DNA of 64,000 nt from an uncultured Actinomycetes bacterium. Its GTDB lineage: Bacteria; Actinomycetota; Actinomycetes; Nanopelagicales; Nanopelagicaceae. This document shows positions 34,469-43,678 of this stretch, one piece after another (the stretch's first letter is position 1; every line of letters starts with the position of its first letter). The notes beneath the pieces were generated by a model, which saw nothing but the letters and a program-made list of their open reading frames with translations, was not told the DNA's origin and made no database searches. Made by a program: the position numbers and the translations under genes. The stretch covers positions 1 through 64,000 of the forward strand of contig CAIKKN010000024.1 of NCBI GenBank assembly GCA_903827945.1, read 5' to 3'.

Positions 34469-35364
34469 CGCGCCTTGATCGCCCGAATATAAGCCGGTAG
34501 CGCAACCTTCAATCTTCTCCATGTTGATGTCTTAGCTCTAAAATTAAAGACGTCGTAGCCAATTGCTTCTACTTCATCAACAATCCCGCAATAGAGTTCG
34601 CTAGCAGCTTCAATGCAAGGACGACTTGAGGGTTCAAGGGCTTGGATTCCAACTGCCGCCTCTTGTTGCAGTCGCCTTACTCGGGCAATTTGAAATTTCA
34701 TTACTTCGATAATCGCCGGAGTGAGAATTCGGTTGTTAAGATCTTCGCGAGTGACGCCAAACCTATCAAGTTCGTCGATCGGGATATAGATTCGCCCACG
34801 TTCCAGATCTTCTCCGATATCGCGAATGAAATTAGCTAACTGGAAGGCGACTCCTAACGTTTCGGCTGCTTTGTACGCATCAGGTGAAAGAGCGCCTAGC
34901 ACCGGGACCATTTGCAATCCAATAACCGCAGCACTTCCGTAGACATATTCCATTAAGTCTTCATACGTTGCATACTCATTGATGGTTAAGTCCATCTCCA
35001 TTGAATGGAGGAAGGATTCAAAATATGCGACGGGAATAGAAAAGCGCCTTGCGGTATCTACTAATGCCCGACCGATGGGATCAGAACTTTCCCCAGTGCT
35101 GATGTCCTTGATCGCCTGGGAGCCCCAGCCTTTGAGAGCCGCCGCCTTTTCGCTATCCGTGAGAGTTGACGATAAATCATCAACAATCTCGTCTGCGTAT
35201 CTGGCGAAACCATAAAGAGCATGGACAAAGGGTCTCTTTGCGGCAGGAAGAAGAAGGGTTGCAAGATAGTAAGTCTTACCGTGCTGAGAATTGAGTTTCT
35301 TGCACTGAGCGTAGGAGGCTGCCAAAACTGGTTCAGTAATACCCGCGGCCTTCAATTCACTCAT
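34465..35364 (-). CDS. crtB: Phytoene synthase
   Basis: This prenyl synthase joins two geranylgeranyl diphosphates into phytoene, the first C40 step. The two Asp-rich Mg sites are YADEIVDDL near 57-65 and NFIRDIGEDLERGRIYIP near 178-195. At 299 residues it is normal. It is oriented toward crtYcYd and separated from crtE-crtI by the NCS2 permease gene. The squalene-synthase family is related, but the flanking crt genes decide the call. Confidence 0.92.
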   Translation of the reverse strand: MSELKAAGITEPVLAASYAQCKKLNSQHGKTYYLATLLLPAAKRPFVHALYGFARYADEIVDDLSSTLTDSEKAAALKGWGSQAIKDISTGESSDPIGRALVDTARRFSIPVAYFESFLHSMEMDLTINEYATYEDLMEYVYGSAAVIGLQMVPVLGALSPDAYKAAETLGVAFQLANFIRDIGEDLERGRIYIPIDELDRFGVTREDLNNRILTPAIIEVMKFQIARVRRLQQEAAVGIQALEPSSRPCIEAASELYCGIVDEVEAIGYDVFNFRAKTSTWRRLKVALPAYIRAIKAR

Positions 35365-35557
35365 GTAGGGAGTCTACTTACACGCCCACGCTCAAATCTC
35401 ACTGATGATTGAGAGATTTATCGAGACTTTCCTGTGGGAAGGGCTTCAATTCAAGGTGCCAGCCACTAAATTTCTGTTATTCCCTCCTGGCTTGCATCCA
35501 GATTCAAACTGCACGGGGTCGCAAACACCCCCGATACCAAAATCAGAGAGGTACGAC

Positions 35558-36997
35558 ATGCTTGATAGTTTCTTTAAAATCAGCGAACGTGGCTCAACTG
35601 TAAGCCGCGAAGTTCGAGGTGGTTTAGTCACCTTCTTCACAATGGCATACATAGTTGCGCTCAATCCGCTTATTCTCGGTGGCGCAGTTGATGGAAACCA
35701 CAAGTTCCTAGGCGGATTCTCAAGCTTTGGAGCTAACTTGCCACTCATTGCTGCAGCTACGGCCCTCGTTGCCGGCGTGCTGACAATTTTGATGGGTGTA
35801 GTTGCAAATTTCCCATTGGCACTTGCAACAGGTCTTGGACTCAATACTTTCGTTGCTTATGGAATTGCATCGCGCATGACATGGGCAGATGCGATGGGTC
35901 TAGTTGTTCTTGAAGGCCTCATCATCACTGTTCTTGTTTTGACAGGTTTCCGTACTGCAGTATTTAAGGCAGTTCCACAACAGTTGAAGTACGCAATTTC
36001 AGTTGGTATTGGTCTATTCATTGCCTTGATCGGCCTTGTGGACTCAGGCTTCGTTCGTCGCACAGGTACCGGACCAGTTCCAGTACAACTTGGCGATAAC
36101 GGAAACCTCGTTGGCTGGCCAATCGTGGTCTTTCTTGTTGGCTTGATCATCATTATCACTTTGATGGTTCGCAAAACAAAGGGTGCAATCCTTATTGGAA
36201 TTGTTTCAGCCACTGTTCTTGCTGTGATTCTTGAGAAGGCATTCAAGATTGGCCCAAGTTTCATTTCTCCAACAAAGAGCAATCCAAAGGGTTGGGGTCT
36301 AAACATCCCTTCACTTCCACATCACATTACAGCGACACCTCACTTTGATCTTCTAGGGCACTTCTCCCTACTTGGATCTTTCAAGCATGTTTCAGTTATT
36401 GCTGGAATCTTGCTTATCTTCACACTCTTGCTCTCTGACTTCTTCGACACTGTCGGAACTGTCACAGCGATTGGACATGAAGCAGGTTTGATTGGCGCTG
36501 ACGGCACTGTACCTAACAACGAGCGAGTTCTCTTTGTTGACTCAGTGGCTGCTGCTGCTGGTGGAGCTGCAGGCATATCTTCAAATACCTCGTACATTGA
36601 ATCTGCATCAGGTGTGGGCGAAGGCGCGCGCACTGGTCTTGCATCAGTTGTAACCGGTATTTGCTTCTTGCTTGCAACATTCTTGGCACCACTTGTTGCA
36701 GTGATCCCTTACGAGGCTGCAACTCCAGCCCTTGTGATTGTTGGATTCTTGATGATGACGCAAGTTAAGGACATTGATTGGGCGGATCTTGGAATTGCAA
36801 TTCCAGCGTTCCTCACAATTATCTTGATGCCATTTACCTACAGCATTTCAGTTGGTATCGGAGCTGGTTTCGTTTCACACGTAATCATTCGCTTCGTACA
36901 AGGCCGCCGCAAAGAAGTACACCCACTTCTCTTGTTGGTTTCTGGATTGTTTGTCATCTACTTCTTGTCATCACCACTCAATTCCTGGATTGGTTGA
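35558..36997 (+). CDS. NCS2-family purine permease (AzgA/PbuG-like)
   Basis: This is a 479-residue membrane transporter with about 12-14 helices. The family start FFKISERGSTVSREVRGGLVTFFTMAYIVALNPLIL is plain, and the NxS-T region is FVDSVAAAAGGAAGISSNTSYIESASG. Members import guanine, hypoxanthine or adenine with protons. ATG 35558 (MLDSFFK) preceded by GAGAGG is preferred over the frame opening at 35405. The 193-base leader carries no purine-riboswitch core that I can see. It is followed by a strong terminator. Confidence 0.9.
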   Translation: MLDSFFKISERGSTVSREVRGGLVTFFTMAYIVALNPLILGGAVDGNHKFLGGFSSFGANLPLIAAATALVAGVLTILMGVVANFPLALATGLGLNTFVAYGIASRMTWADAMGLVVLEGLIITVLVLTGFRTAVFKAVPQQLKYAISVGIGLFIALIGLVDSGFVRRTGTGPVPVQLGDNGNLVGWPIVVFLVGLIIIITLMVRKTKGAILIGIVSATVLAVILEKAFKIGPSFISPTKSNPKGWGLNIPSLPHHITATPHFDLLGHFSLLGSFKHVSVIAGILLIFTLLLSDFFDTVGTVTAIGHEAGLIGADGTVPNNERVLFVDSVAAAAGGAAGISSNTSYIESASGVGEGARTGLASVVTGICFLLATFLAPLVAVIPYEAATPALVIVGFLMMTQVKDIDWADLGIAIPAFLTIILMPFTYSISVGIGAGFVSHVIIRFVQGRRKEVHPLLLLVSGLFVIYFLSSPLNSWIG

Positions 36998-37012
36998 TTA
37001 GAAGAAATCGTA

Positions 37013-37044
37013 GAAAAGGCGCCGAGAAATCGGCGCCTTTTTTT
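37013..37044. terminator. Rho-independent terminator after the NCS2 permease
   Basis: A perfect 11-bp stem AAAGGCGCCGA / TCGGCGCCTTT with a GAAA loop is followed by a T-run to 37044. The A-run on the left allows it also to stop the convergent crtI transcript. Confidence 0.93.
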
Positions 37045-37053
37045 AACTCCAAA

Positions 37054-38538
37054 TTATTTAACTGGGCCAACGATTCTCTCAGCAGCCAATCGCCCTGAAA
37101 TCAATACCATCGGGACACCAACACCTGGTTGAGTTCCTGATCCTGCAAAAACCACATTTTCGAAACCTTGCGCCATATTTGCCGGGCGAAAAGGTCCTGT
37201 TTGAAAGAATGTATGCGCACTTGCAAATGGTGCCCCGGCTTCCAGTCCCATCTCTTTCCATTCGAGGGGAGTGGTTATGTGTTCAACTTCAATCGAATCA
37301 CCAAAGCCTGTGTATCCACGAGATTCAAGAGTTTTCACCATTTCCTCTCGGTAACGGCTCTTCTCTTTCTTCCAATCGATATTTGCAGTCAAATTCGGCG
37401 TAGGGAAGAGAATGTAATACGAACTCTTTCCAGCGGGAGCGAGGGAGGGATCGTCATGTGTCGGAACTGTGACGAGCACGCTTGGATCTGACATAAGGAC
37501 TTTTTTATTAATCAGTTCATCGAATACGCCATCCCATGATTTTCCAAAGTGGATATTGTGGTGAGCGATGTGGTCATAACTCTTGTTAGAACCGACAAGC
37601 ATCGTGACGCACGATGGTGAATAATTAAGATTCTTTACTTTGCGAGGAACGGTTCCCAGCAGTTCTTTCCAAGCAACTGGAAGATCAGGATTAAGAATGA
37701 GGGCATCGCAGGTTATGCGTTCACCAGTTGATGTGATGACTGCATTAGCTCTTCCGCCTGAGTGCTCGACACTCGTTACAGTCGAGTTATATTTGAATTC
37801 AACGCCATGTTTTTGGGCGGCCGCTGCCATTGCACGCGGAACTGCGTGCATTCCACCCTTTGGGAAAAAGACGCCGTTTACCGAGTCCATATAGGCAATG
37901 ACTGCATAGATGGCAAGTGCTTGTTGAGGACTTACACCGGCATACATTGCTTGGAATGAGTAAATCTTTTGAGTGCGCGGATCTTTCATATATTGATTCA
38001 CTTTTGGAGCCAGTTTACGAAAGCCCCCTATGGCAACGAGCTTTGCAAGATTTGGTGTCAAAAGATTAAGCGGTGAATCAATATTACGATCTATAAAATC
38101 CTTCATCTCATATTTGTAAAGCTTTGTAACAAAGTCAACATACTTTGCGTATCCGGCGGCTTCTTTATCTCCAATAACTGTGCGAATCTCTTCCTGCATT
38201 CGATTTGTGTCGGCATGGACATCCATCTGCGATCCATCATCGAAAAAGCCTCGATAGAGAGGAGATACTGGGATGAGATCGAGCCAATCCTTCAAATCTT
38301 CCCCTACACATGCGAATGCGTCGGCAATTAAATCTGGCATTGTGAGGACAGTTGGTCCTGTGTCAAAAGCGTAGCCATCTTTATTTAGCAAGCCATTGCG
38401 CCCTCCCGGTACTGACTCGCGCTCAACGACGGTGACTTTTCGTCCTGCTCCAGCCAACCGAAGGGCCGCACTCAAGCCGGCTAAGCCTGCTCCAACAATT
38501 ACGACATGGTTAGTGGGACCGGTTACGCGTTTTGCCAT
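37054..38538 (-). CDS. crtI: Phytoene desaturase CrtI
   Basis: This FAD enzyme converts phytoene to lycopene or neurosporene in several steps. The N-terminal dinucleotide motif is VVIVGAGLAGLSAALRLAGAG with VERESVPGGR. The C-terminal carotenoid-desaturase signature is QPGVGVPMVLISGRLAAERI. At 494 residues it is typical. Its ATG overlaps the crtE stop (TAATG), so the two are coupled. It differs clearly from the CrtD-like protein at 41076, which has its own signature variations. Confidence 0.92.
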   Translation of the reverse strand: MAKRVTGPTNHVVIVGAGLAGLSAALRLAGAGRKVTVVERESVPGGRNGLLNKDGYAFDTGPTVLTMPDLIADAFACVGEDLKDWLDLIPVSPLYRGFFDDGSQMDVHADTNRMQEEIRTVIGDKEAAGYAKYVDFVTKLYKYEMKDFIDRNIDSPLNLLTPNLAKLVAIGGFRKLAPKVNQYMKDPRTQKIYSFQAMYAGVSPQQALAIYAVIAYMDSVNGVFFPKGGMHAVPRAMAAAAQKHGVEFKYNSTVTSVEHSGGRANAVITSTGERITCDALILNPDLPVAWKELLGTVPRKVKNLNYSPSCVTMLVGSNKSYDHIAHHNIHFGKSWDGVFDELINKKVLMSDPSVLVTVPTHDDPSLAPAGKSSYYILFPTPNLTANIDWKKEKSRYREEMVKTLESRGYTGFGDSIEVEHITTPLEWKEMGLEAGAPFASAHTFFQTGPFRPANMAQGFENVVFAGSGTQPGVGVPMVLISGRLAAERIVGPVK

Positions 38539-39605
38539 TAGTAACTCCGTTTTGTCGCGACAGCTGCCATGTGGATAAGAAAAGATTTTGCATCAGAAGT
38601 AATTGTTCCTGTTTCAAGTGCCGCCAGTGATTCCTGGGTGAGATCGGTAATCATTTTTTCCACGAAATCCAAGGCGCCACTTGAAGTGATTATTGCTCGT
38701 AATTCTTCAACTTCTGAAATCCCTAAATCCTGCTTGCCAAGAAGTGAATTTATGCGAGCCTTTTGATCCGGAGTGGAACGTTGCAATGTGGCTGCGATTA
38801 AAACTGTGCGCTTTCCTTCACGTAAATCATCACCTGCTGGTTTTCCCGTTTGTGCAGGATCTCCAAAGACGCCGAGTAAATCATCTCGTAGTTGAAAGGC
38901 TTCACCGAGTGGGATGCCGTAGCCAGAATATGCCAAAAGATTCTGCCCTGTAGAAAGAGATGCGCCAAAATGGAGTGGCCGCTCGATGCTGTACTTGCCT
39001 GATTTAAATCGTGCCACTTTCAACGAGCGCTCGATGCTTTCACTTGCAAGTGCTTGTTCATACACATCCAAATATTGACCCGCCATAAGTTCCACACGCA
39101 TTTCGTCATAAAGAGGAAGAGCGCGAAGCAATGATTGAGATGGCATACCAGATTCGTGAAGAGCTTTGCTGGCCCAAACTAAGGCGAGGTCTCCAAGCAG
39201 AATTGCACTTGCAACTCCAAATTGTTCTGGCGAACCTTTGAGTGAGTCATTTCGATGCAGTTTTTCAAAGAGTCGATGAATTGAAGGAGCTCCGCGGCGT
39301 GTATCTGATCCATCCATGACGTCATCGTGAATGAGCGCGCAAACATGTACTAGTTCAATTGAGGCGATTGCATTTATTGAAGCAGTATCTAGAACTCCGC
39401 CACTGCCTACATACCCTGCTGCGGCAAAGAGTGGACGAAAACGCTTTCCGGAATCAAGGAGGAAATTCTTTAAAGCATCTGCAACCGGGTAGAGCTCACT
39501 CGCAATTTCACGAAGGTATTCATTTTCGCGGTCGACGAATTGGGCTAGGGAGTTATTTATTGCCTCACGGAGCGGGTCAACACCAGATTCGAGCGTGTAA
39601 TCCAT
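38538..39605 (-). CDS. crtE: Geranylgeranyl diphosphate synthase
   Basis: This trans-prenyltransferase makes the C20 precursor for carotenoids. The first Asp-rich motif is LIHDDVMDGSDTRRG near 90, and the second is FQLRDDLLGVFGDPAQTGKP near 222. ATG 39605 (MDYTLESG, 355 residues) fits the family start; the longer frame to 39716 runs into the divergent metF gene. It is 25 bases from the metF start and coupled to crtI downstream. Other C15-C20 chain lengths are possible, but the crt context supports GGPP. Confidence 0.9.
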   Translation of the reverse strand: MDYTLESGVDPLREAINNSLAQFVDRENEYLREIASELYPVADALKNFLLDSGKRFRPLFAAAGYVGSGGVLDTASINAIASIELVHVCALIHDDVMDGSDTRRGAPSIHRLFEKLHRNDSLKGSPEQFGVASAILLGDLALVWASKALHESGMPSQSLLRALPLYDEMRVELMAGQYLDVYEQALASESIERSLKVARFKSGKYSIERPLHFGASLSTGQNLLAYSGYGIPLGEAFQLRDDLLGVFGDPAQTGKPAGDDLREGKRTVLIAATLQRSTPDQKARINSLLGKQDLGISEVEELRAIITSSGALDFVEKMITDLTQESLAALETGTITSDAKSFLIHMAAVATKRSY

Positions 39606-39630
39606 TCGGTAAAGGTACCCTGAACCCCCT

Positions 39631-40497
39631 ATGGATAATTCACAGGCACCGACACTCTCCATTGAGCTCTTCCCTCCCAAGGATGAAGCCGGGGAAGAGA
39701 AGCTATGGGCTGCCATCGAGCGGCTTCGTGAAATTCATCCTGACTTCGTCTCTGTGACCTACGGCGCAGGTGGCAGTACTCGCGACAGAACTATTCGCAT
39801 CGCCGAGGAGTTCACTTCAAGGACTGGCATCTCTACGGTTGCCCACCTCACGTGTGTTGGCTCGACCGAGGCTGAGTTGAGTTCAATCTTGGATCATTAC
39901 CAGAGCGCCGGAATCACAAGCATCCTTGCCCTTCGGGGAGATCCTGTCGGTGGACCACGTGCACCATGGACAAGTCATGCTGGAGGATTTGATCACGCCG
40001 ATCAATTGGTTGAACTTGCTGCAAAACGTGGGGGATTCACAATTGGAGTAGCAGCATTTCCAAACGGTCATCCTGCGTCAAAAGGAAACCTTGCTCAAGA
40101 TATTGATGTTTTGATCCGCAAGGAAGAGCTTGGAGCAACATTCGCGACAACGCAGTTCTTCTTTGAGATTGATAAATACATATCGCTAGTTGAAGGACTT
40201 CGAAGTAAAGGTTCAAAGCTTCCCGTCATTGCTGGGATCCTTCCCATAACAAATCTCAAGCAACTTTCTCGAATGGCAGAACTTGATGGCACTCCGGTTC
40301 CTGAAAGCCTAACTTCTCAATTTGCTGGTCATGAAGAGAATCCCGAAGCAGTTCGTGAGATTGGGATTGAAATTGCAACCCAACTTTGCCGCGATCTCAT
40401 TGAGGCAAATGTTCCAGGGCTACATTTCTACACAATGAATACATCGACAGCGACGCTTCAAATTGTTAAGAATCTCGGGATTATTCGTGGAGCGTGA
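39631..40497 (+). CDS. metF: Methylenetetrahydrofolate reductase
   Basis: This flavoenzyme makes 5-methyl-tetrahydrofolate for methionine synthesis. The TIM-barrel motifs are SIELFPPKDEAGEEKL at the N-terminus, FVSVTYGAGGSTRDRT near 38 and a central LALRGDPVGG near 98. The C-terminal LHFYTMNTSTATLQI is typical. The 288-residue length fits. It sits divergent to crtE and overlaps the next gene's GTG, and it is distant from the SAM-IV-controlled met genes at the start of the window. Confidence 0.93.
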   Translation: MDNSQAPTLSIELFPPKDEAGEEKLWAAIERLREIHPDFVSVTYGAGGSTRDRTIRIAEEFTSRTGISTVAHLTCVGSTEAELSSILDHYQSAGITSILALRGDPVGGPRAPWTSHAGGFDHADQLVELAAKRGGFTIGVAAFPNGHPASKGNLAQDIDVLIRKEELGATFATTQFFFEIDKYISLVEGLRSKGSKLPVIAGILPITNLKQLSRMAELDGTPVPESLTSQFAGHEENPEAVREIGIEIATQLCRDLIEANVPGLHFYTMNTSTATLQIVKNLGIIRGA

Positions 40498-41125
40498 GAA
40501 GTTTTTTCGAAAATGGTCCTCTCTTCATGGAGATACCCAAGTCAAAGGAATTGTCAGGGCCTGGCTTAATATTTCCTTTATTCTCGTAAGGCCTCTTGCC
40601 GCACTCAAAGTATCACCGCATGTGTTAACACTCGCTGGAACCTTTGCCGCCTTTTGTACGTGGAGATATGTTCATTCTCTCCTTGGAATTTCTTTGCTCG
40701 TTCTTTCACTCCTGTGCGATGGAATAGATGGCTCACTCGCAATGGTTCGTGGAATTGATAGCAAATGGGGGGCAGTTACTGATTCTGTCGCAGACCGCGT
40801 CTCTGAATTCTTCTGGGCACTCGCCTTCTTCGCACTTGGTGCCCCAATAGTCGTTATCACCATTGCTTGGGTTGCAGCAGGAACGCAAGAATATGTACGG
40901 GCGCGTATGGGCGGTCTAGGCGCTAGCGAAATCCAACAAGTGACAATTGCCGAGCGTCCTGTTCGAGCATCTCTACTTTTTATTGCCATGATTTCTATGC
41001 AGACAAACTTTCATTTGGTTAACAGAGTTGCCTGGATGTGGATGATTATGCAGCTCGTAAGTTTCGCATTGGTCTTTAATGATGGTTATGTCCGCCTGAA
41101 GAAGAGCCATCCGCAGGCCCGATAG
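40487..41125 (+). CDS. CDP-alcohol phosphatidyltransferase-family protein
   Basis: This membrane protein of about 212 residues has several transmembrane helices. It contains the family motif DGxxA-x9-GxxxDxxxD: DGSLAMVRGIDSKWGAVTDSVAD near 84-107. The Arg that normally follows the Ala is Met here. Members join a CDP-alcohol to an acceptor to make phospholipids or similar compounds. GTG 40487 overlaps the end of metF by 11 bases. The 3' end overlaps the convergent crtD-like gene by 50 bases. The substrate is unknown; inositol-, glycerol- or polyol-phosphate acceptors are all possible. Confidence 0.75.
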   Translation: MEREKFFRKWSSLHGDTQVKGIVRAWLNISFILVRPLAALKVSPHVLTLAGTFAAFCTWRYVHSLLGISLLVLSLLCDGIDGSLAMVRGIDSKWGAVTDSVADRVSEFFWALAFFALGAPIVVITIAWVAAGTQEYVRARMGGLGASEIQQVTIAERPVRASLLFIAMISMQTNFHLVNRVAWMWMIMQLVSFALVFNDGYVRLKKSHPQAR

Positions 41126-42608
41126 CTTCGGCAACAAGTTCAGCGCTCATTCCAACAAGTGGCAATCCACCACCAGGATGAGCTGAACCTCCGACACAAT
41201 ATAGATTCTTCACCGGCGATCGATTTCTTGCTCTTTTGAATGCAGCTTGTGCGCCGTTGCTGGATGTACCGTAAATTGATCCGCCGGGAGCACCTACGGA
41301 ATTTTCCAGATCTGCGGGGGTTCTAAATTCCATCACTTCCAATCTTTCCGATACGCGCAATCCAAGTGCGTCGAGTTTAGAAAGAATTTGTTTTGCGTAA
41401 GCCTCAGGGTTCTTTTTCCAATCCCAGCCATTGGCAGGGTCATGTCTTGGAGCATTTACAAGGACAAACCATGCTTCCTTCTCTTTGCCTTTTACCATTT
41501 CTGGATCGGCTGGGGCGCAAATATAAATTGTAGGATCTTCAACCGGTTTTTGATCTTTAAAGACAGATTCAAACTCTTGATCGTAATCTTCGGGAAAATA
41601 AACATTATGATGTCGCAATTTCGGAATGGTGCCTTCAATTTTTGAGTTATCTAAGCCAAGAAGCAATGAAAATCCAGCAAGTGATTTCTCCGAACGCTTT
41701 AGCTTGCGCCGCTCACTTTTAGCAGACTTAACACTTCTGTCCAGAAGTTGATTGTAAACAATTTCTGAATCAGCGTTAGCGACAACTGAATCAGCCAGAA
41801 TCTCTTGCCCCGATTGCAATTTGATTCCAATCACTTCTTCGTTAACGACTAGAATTTGTGACACAGGTGAGTTGAGAAGAATCTCAACGCCAAGAGTCTT
41901 GCATCGTCTCTCCAGCGCAGTTGAGAGTGTCCCCAGTCCACCTTTAAGATGCCATGCACCAAAAGTGGATTCAACGAAGGCAATAGTCAGAAGAACTGCT
42001 GGAACCTTCCGGGGATCAGAACCGGAATATGTCGCATATCTGTCCACAATCTTTTGAAGATAGGGGTTAGAAGTAGTCGACGCTGTATAGGAACGAAGAG
42101 ATTTCCATGGAGCAATAGTCCAGAGATCCTTAAGGAAGCCTTTGTTTTTGATCAAAGTGAGTATTGAAGGCAACTCAGATTCGATGAATGGTCCTCTGGA
42201 TGCATCCCACATTCGTTCAGCTTTTTGCATCAATAAGTGCCATTCATCGGCAGCTTCTTTGCCCAGTGCTCGTTCAATTGAGTTGCATATCTCTGGGAGA
42301 GAAAGGTTTGGGAACTCAAAATTCACGCCATCGGCAAAGTGATAGGCAAAAGCAGGATCAACTCCCTGAAGGCCAACTTCTAGTTCAAAGCGTTTTCCGG
42401 TTCGAATAAAGAGATCACGAAATACCGCTGGCAGAGTAAGAAGTGAGGGCCCCGTATCAAAAGCGTAATCACCTATCCACTCAGTCCTGCATTTACCTCC
42501 GACGCGATCGGATGCTTCATAAATCGAAACCTCATGTCCATTTTTTGCAAGTCTGGCGGCCGTGGCTAGTCCGCCGATTCCAGCACCAATAACAATAACT
42601 TTGCCCAT
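41076..42608 (-). CDS. crtD: CrtI-family carotenoid desaturase, probably CrtD-like 3,4-desaturase
   Basis: This 510-residue FAD-dependent amine-oxidase-family enzyme starts VIVIGAGIGGLATAARLAKNGHEV. It has DTGPSLLTLPAVF near 50 and ends with GGSAHPGGGLPLVGMSAELVAEAI, the desaturase signature. The sequence is not CrtI-identical and resembles the CrtD / hydroxycarotenoid desaturase branch. It is the last gene of the operon that also carries crtA-, cruF- and glycosyltransferase-like genes, which fits 3,4-desaturation of a hydrated psi end. A CrtN-like oxidase role cannot be excluded. Confidence 0.75.
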   Translation of the reverse strand: MGKVIVIGAGIGGLATAARLAKNGHEVSIYEASDRVGGKCRTEWIGDYAFDTGPSLLTLPAVFRDLFIRTGKRFELEVGLQGVDPAFAYHFADGVNFEFPNLSLPEICNSIERALGKEAADEWHLLMQKAERMWDASRGPFIESELPSILTLIKNKGFLKDLWTIAPWKSLRSYTASTTSNPYLQKIVDRYATYSGSDPRKVPAVLLTIAFVESTFGAWHLKGGLGTLSTALERRCKTLGVEILLNSPVSQILVVNEEVIGIKLQSGQEILADSVVANADSEIVYNQLLDRSVKSAKSERRKLKRSEKSLAGFSLLLGLDNSKIEGTIPKLRHHNVYFPEDYDQEFESVFKDQKPVEDPTIYICAPADPEMVKGKEKEAWFVLVNAPRHDPANGWDWKKNPEAYAKQILSKLDALGLRVSERLEVMEFRTPADLENSVGAPGGSIYGTSSNGAQAAFKRARNRSPVKNLYCVGGSAHPGGGLPLVGMSAELVAEAIGPADGSSSGGHNHH

Positions 42609-43676
42609 TTAAGGAAGGTACCTCTCACGCCAAATGAGTGTGCCAAATTTCTTTCTTCGCATCGATTCAATAATTAAAGCGATAAGAAAAATGGCGGCTA
42701 GGGGATGTAGGAAAATATTGGCGGGTGCGCTTCTTGTTCGAAGTGCCGCGATCGCGTGAGAGAGTGACACTATAAAGAAGGCAATCCACCCGTAGATGTT
42801 TCCGGCAATTCCAAGCAAAATTGGCGCCACTTGTGTCGTTAATAGAATCCCAATTGTAAGAATTGTTCCGAAAATTCCACCGAAAGCGTTCCACAGTGAT
42901 TTTGTGTATCCATCAACGAGGTCAGTTGCGTTCTCGTACATGCGACACTCAGCAACGCTACTTCCTTCAGCTACACCTCCGCGGAATCCAGCCTCGATGA
43001 GCGCTCGAGCCAGACGAAGATCATCCAAGACTTCGGTTTTGATTGCTTCATGACCGCCTATTGCCATATAGGCAGAACGTTTAACAATAAAGAATTGCCC
43101 ATTGGCAATTGTCATTGATGAAATACCAAGTCGCTGCGCTAATCGAAGAGGCACAGATGCTAGCCAGGACCATTGCAAGAGTGGCTGGATGATTCTCTCT
43201 AGAAAGGTTTTTGCAATTTGCCTTGGATATGGGGAGATGAAATCCCAATTTAATGTATTCATTAAAGTGATACTTGAGCTAATTGCCTCAGAAGTTATAC
43301 GGACATCGGCGTCGAGAAAGACTAAGAAATCACCTTGCGCTCCCTCGGCTAATTGCCAGCACGCCCAATTCTTCCCAAGCCATCCATCTGGAAGTTCTGC
43401 GCCATTGATCGTCGAAATTGCATACTCTTCAAGCTTTGATAGCGTTTTATCGGAGCTAGAGTCATTTAGCACGGTCACATCCCATTGATCGATCCCCGTG
43501 GATGATTGAACTGACGAAATTATTCCGGCGACATTTCTCTCTTCATTCCGCATTGGTATCAGAACCGAGACAGAGCTTGAGATGTTGCAAACTGTATTTC
43601 GAGCAACCCGCATCGTCATTGCATTGAGAGTTGTAAGAAAAGTGCCCAAGGCGCAGAGCACGAGCAAAAAGGTCAT
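42609..43676 (-). CDS. Carotenoid glycosyltransferase (CruG/CrtQ-like GT2)
   Basis: This 355-residue family-2 glycosyltransferase has an N-terminal membrane segment, VLIPMRNEERNVAGIISS near 38, LNDSSSDKT near 71, and LPDGWLGKNWACWQLAEGAQGDFLVFLDADVRI (DxD near 123). It has several C-terminal transmembrane helices. The GWLGKNWACW motif is typical of carotenoid and diapocarotenoid glycosyltransferases. It sits between crtD-like and cruF-like genes with almost no spacing, so it probably glycosylates the tertiary hydroxyl introduced by CruF. Confidence 0.8.
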   Translation of the reverse strand: MTFLLVLCALGTFLTTLNAMTMRVARNTVCNISSSVSVLIPMRNEERNVAGIISSVQSSTGIDQWDVTVLNDSSSDKTLSKLEEYAISTINGAELPDGWLGKNWACWQLAEGAQGDFLVFLDADVRITSEAISSSITLMNTLNWDFISPYPRQIAKTFLERIIQPLLQWSWLASVPLRLAQRLGISSMTIANGQFFIVKRSAYMAIGGHEAIKTEVLDDLRLARALIEAGFRGGVAEGSSVAECRMYENATDLVDGYTKSLWNAFGGIFGTILTIGILLTTQVAPILLGIAGNIYGWIAFFIVSLSHAIAALRTRSAPANIFLHPLAAIFLIALIIESMRRKKFGTLIWRERYLP

Positions 43677-43678
43677 AA

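Noticed and set aside
35365-35557. Purine riboswitch before the NCS2 permease
   Set aside because: The conserved core of purine riboswitches (TATA flanks and paired loops) is not seen.
38538-39716. Full-length frame of crtE to 39716
   Set aside because: The first 37 residues are out-of-frame sequence of metF; ATG 39605 is the family start.
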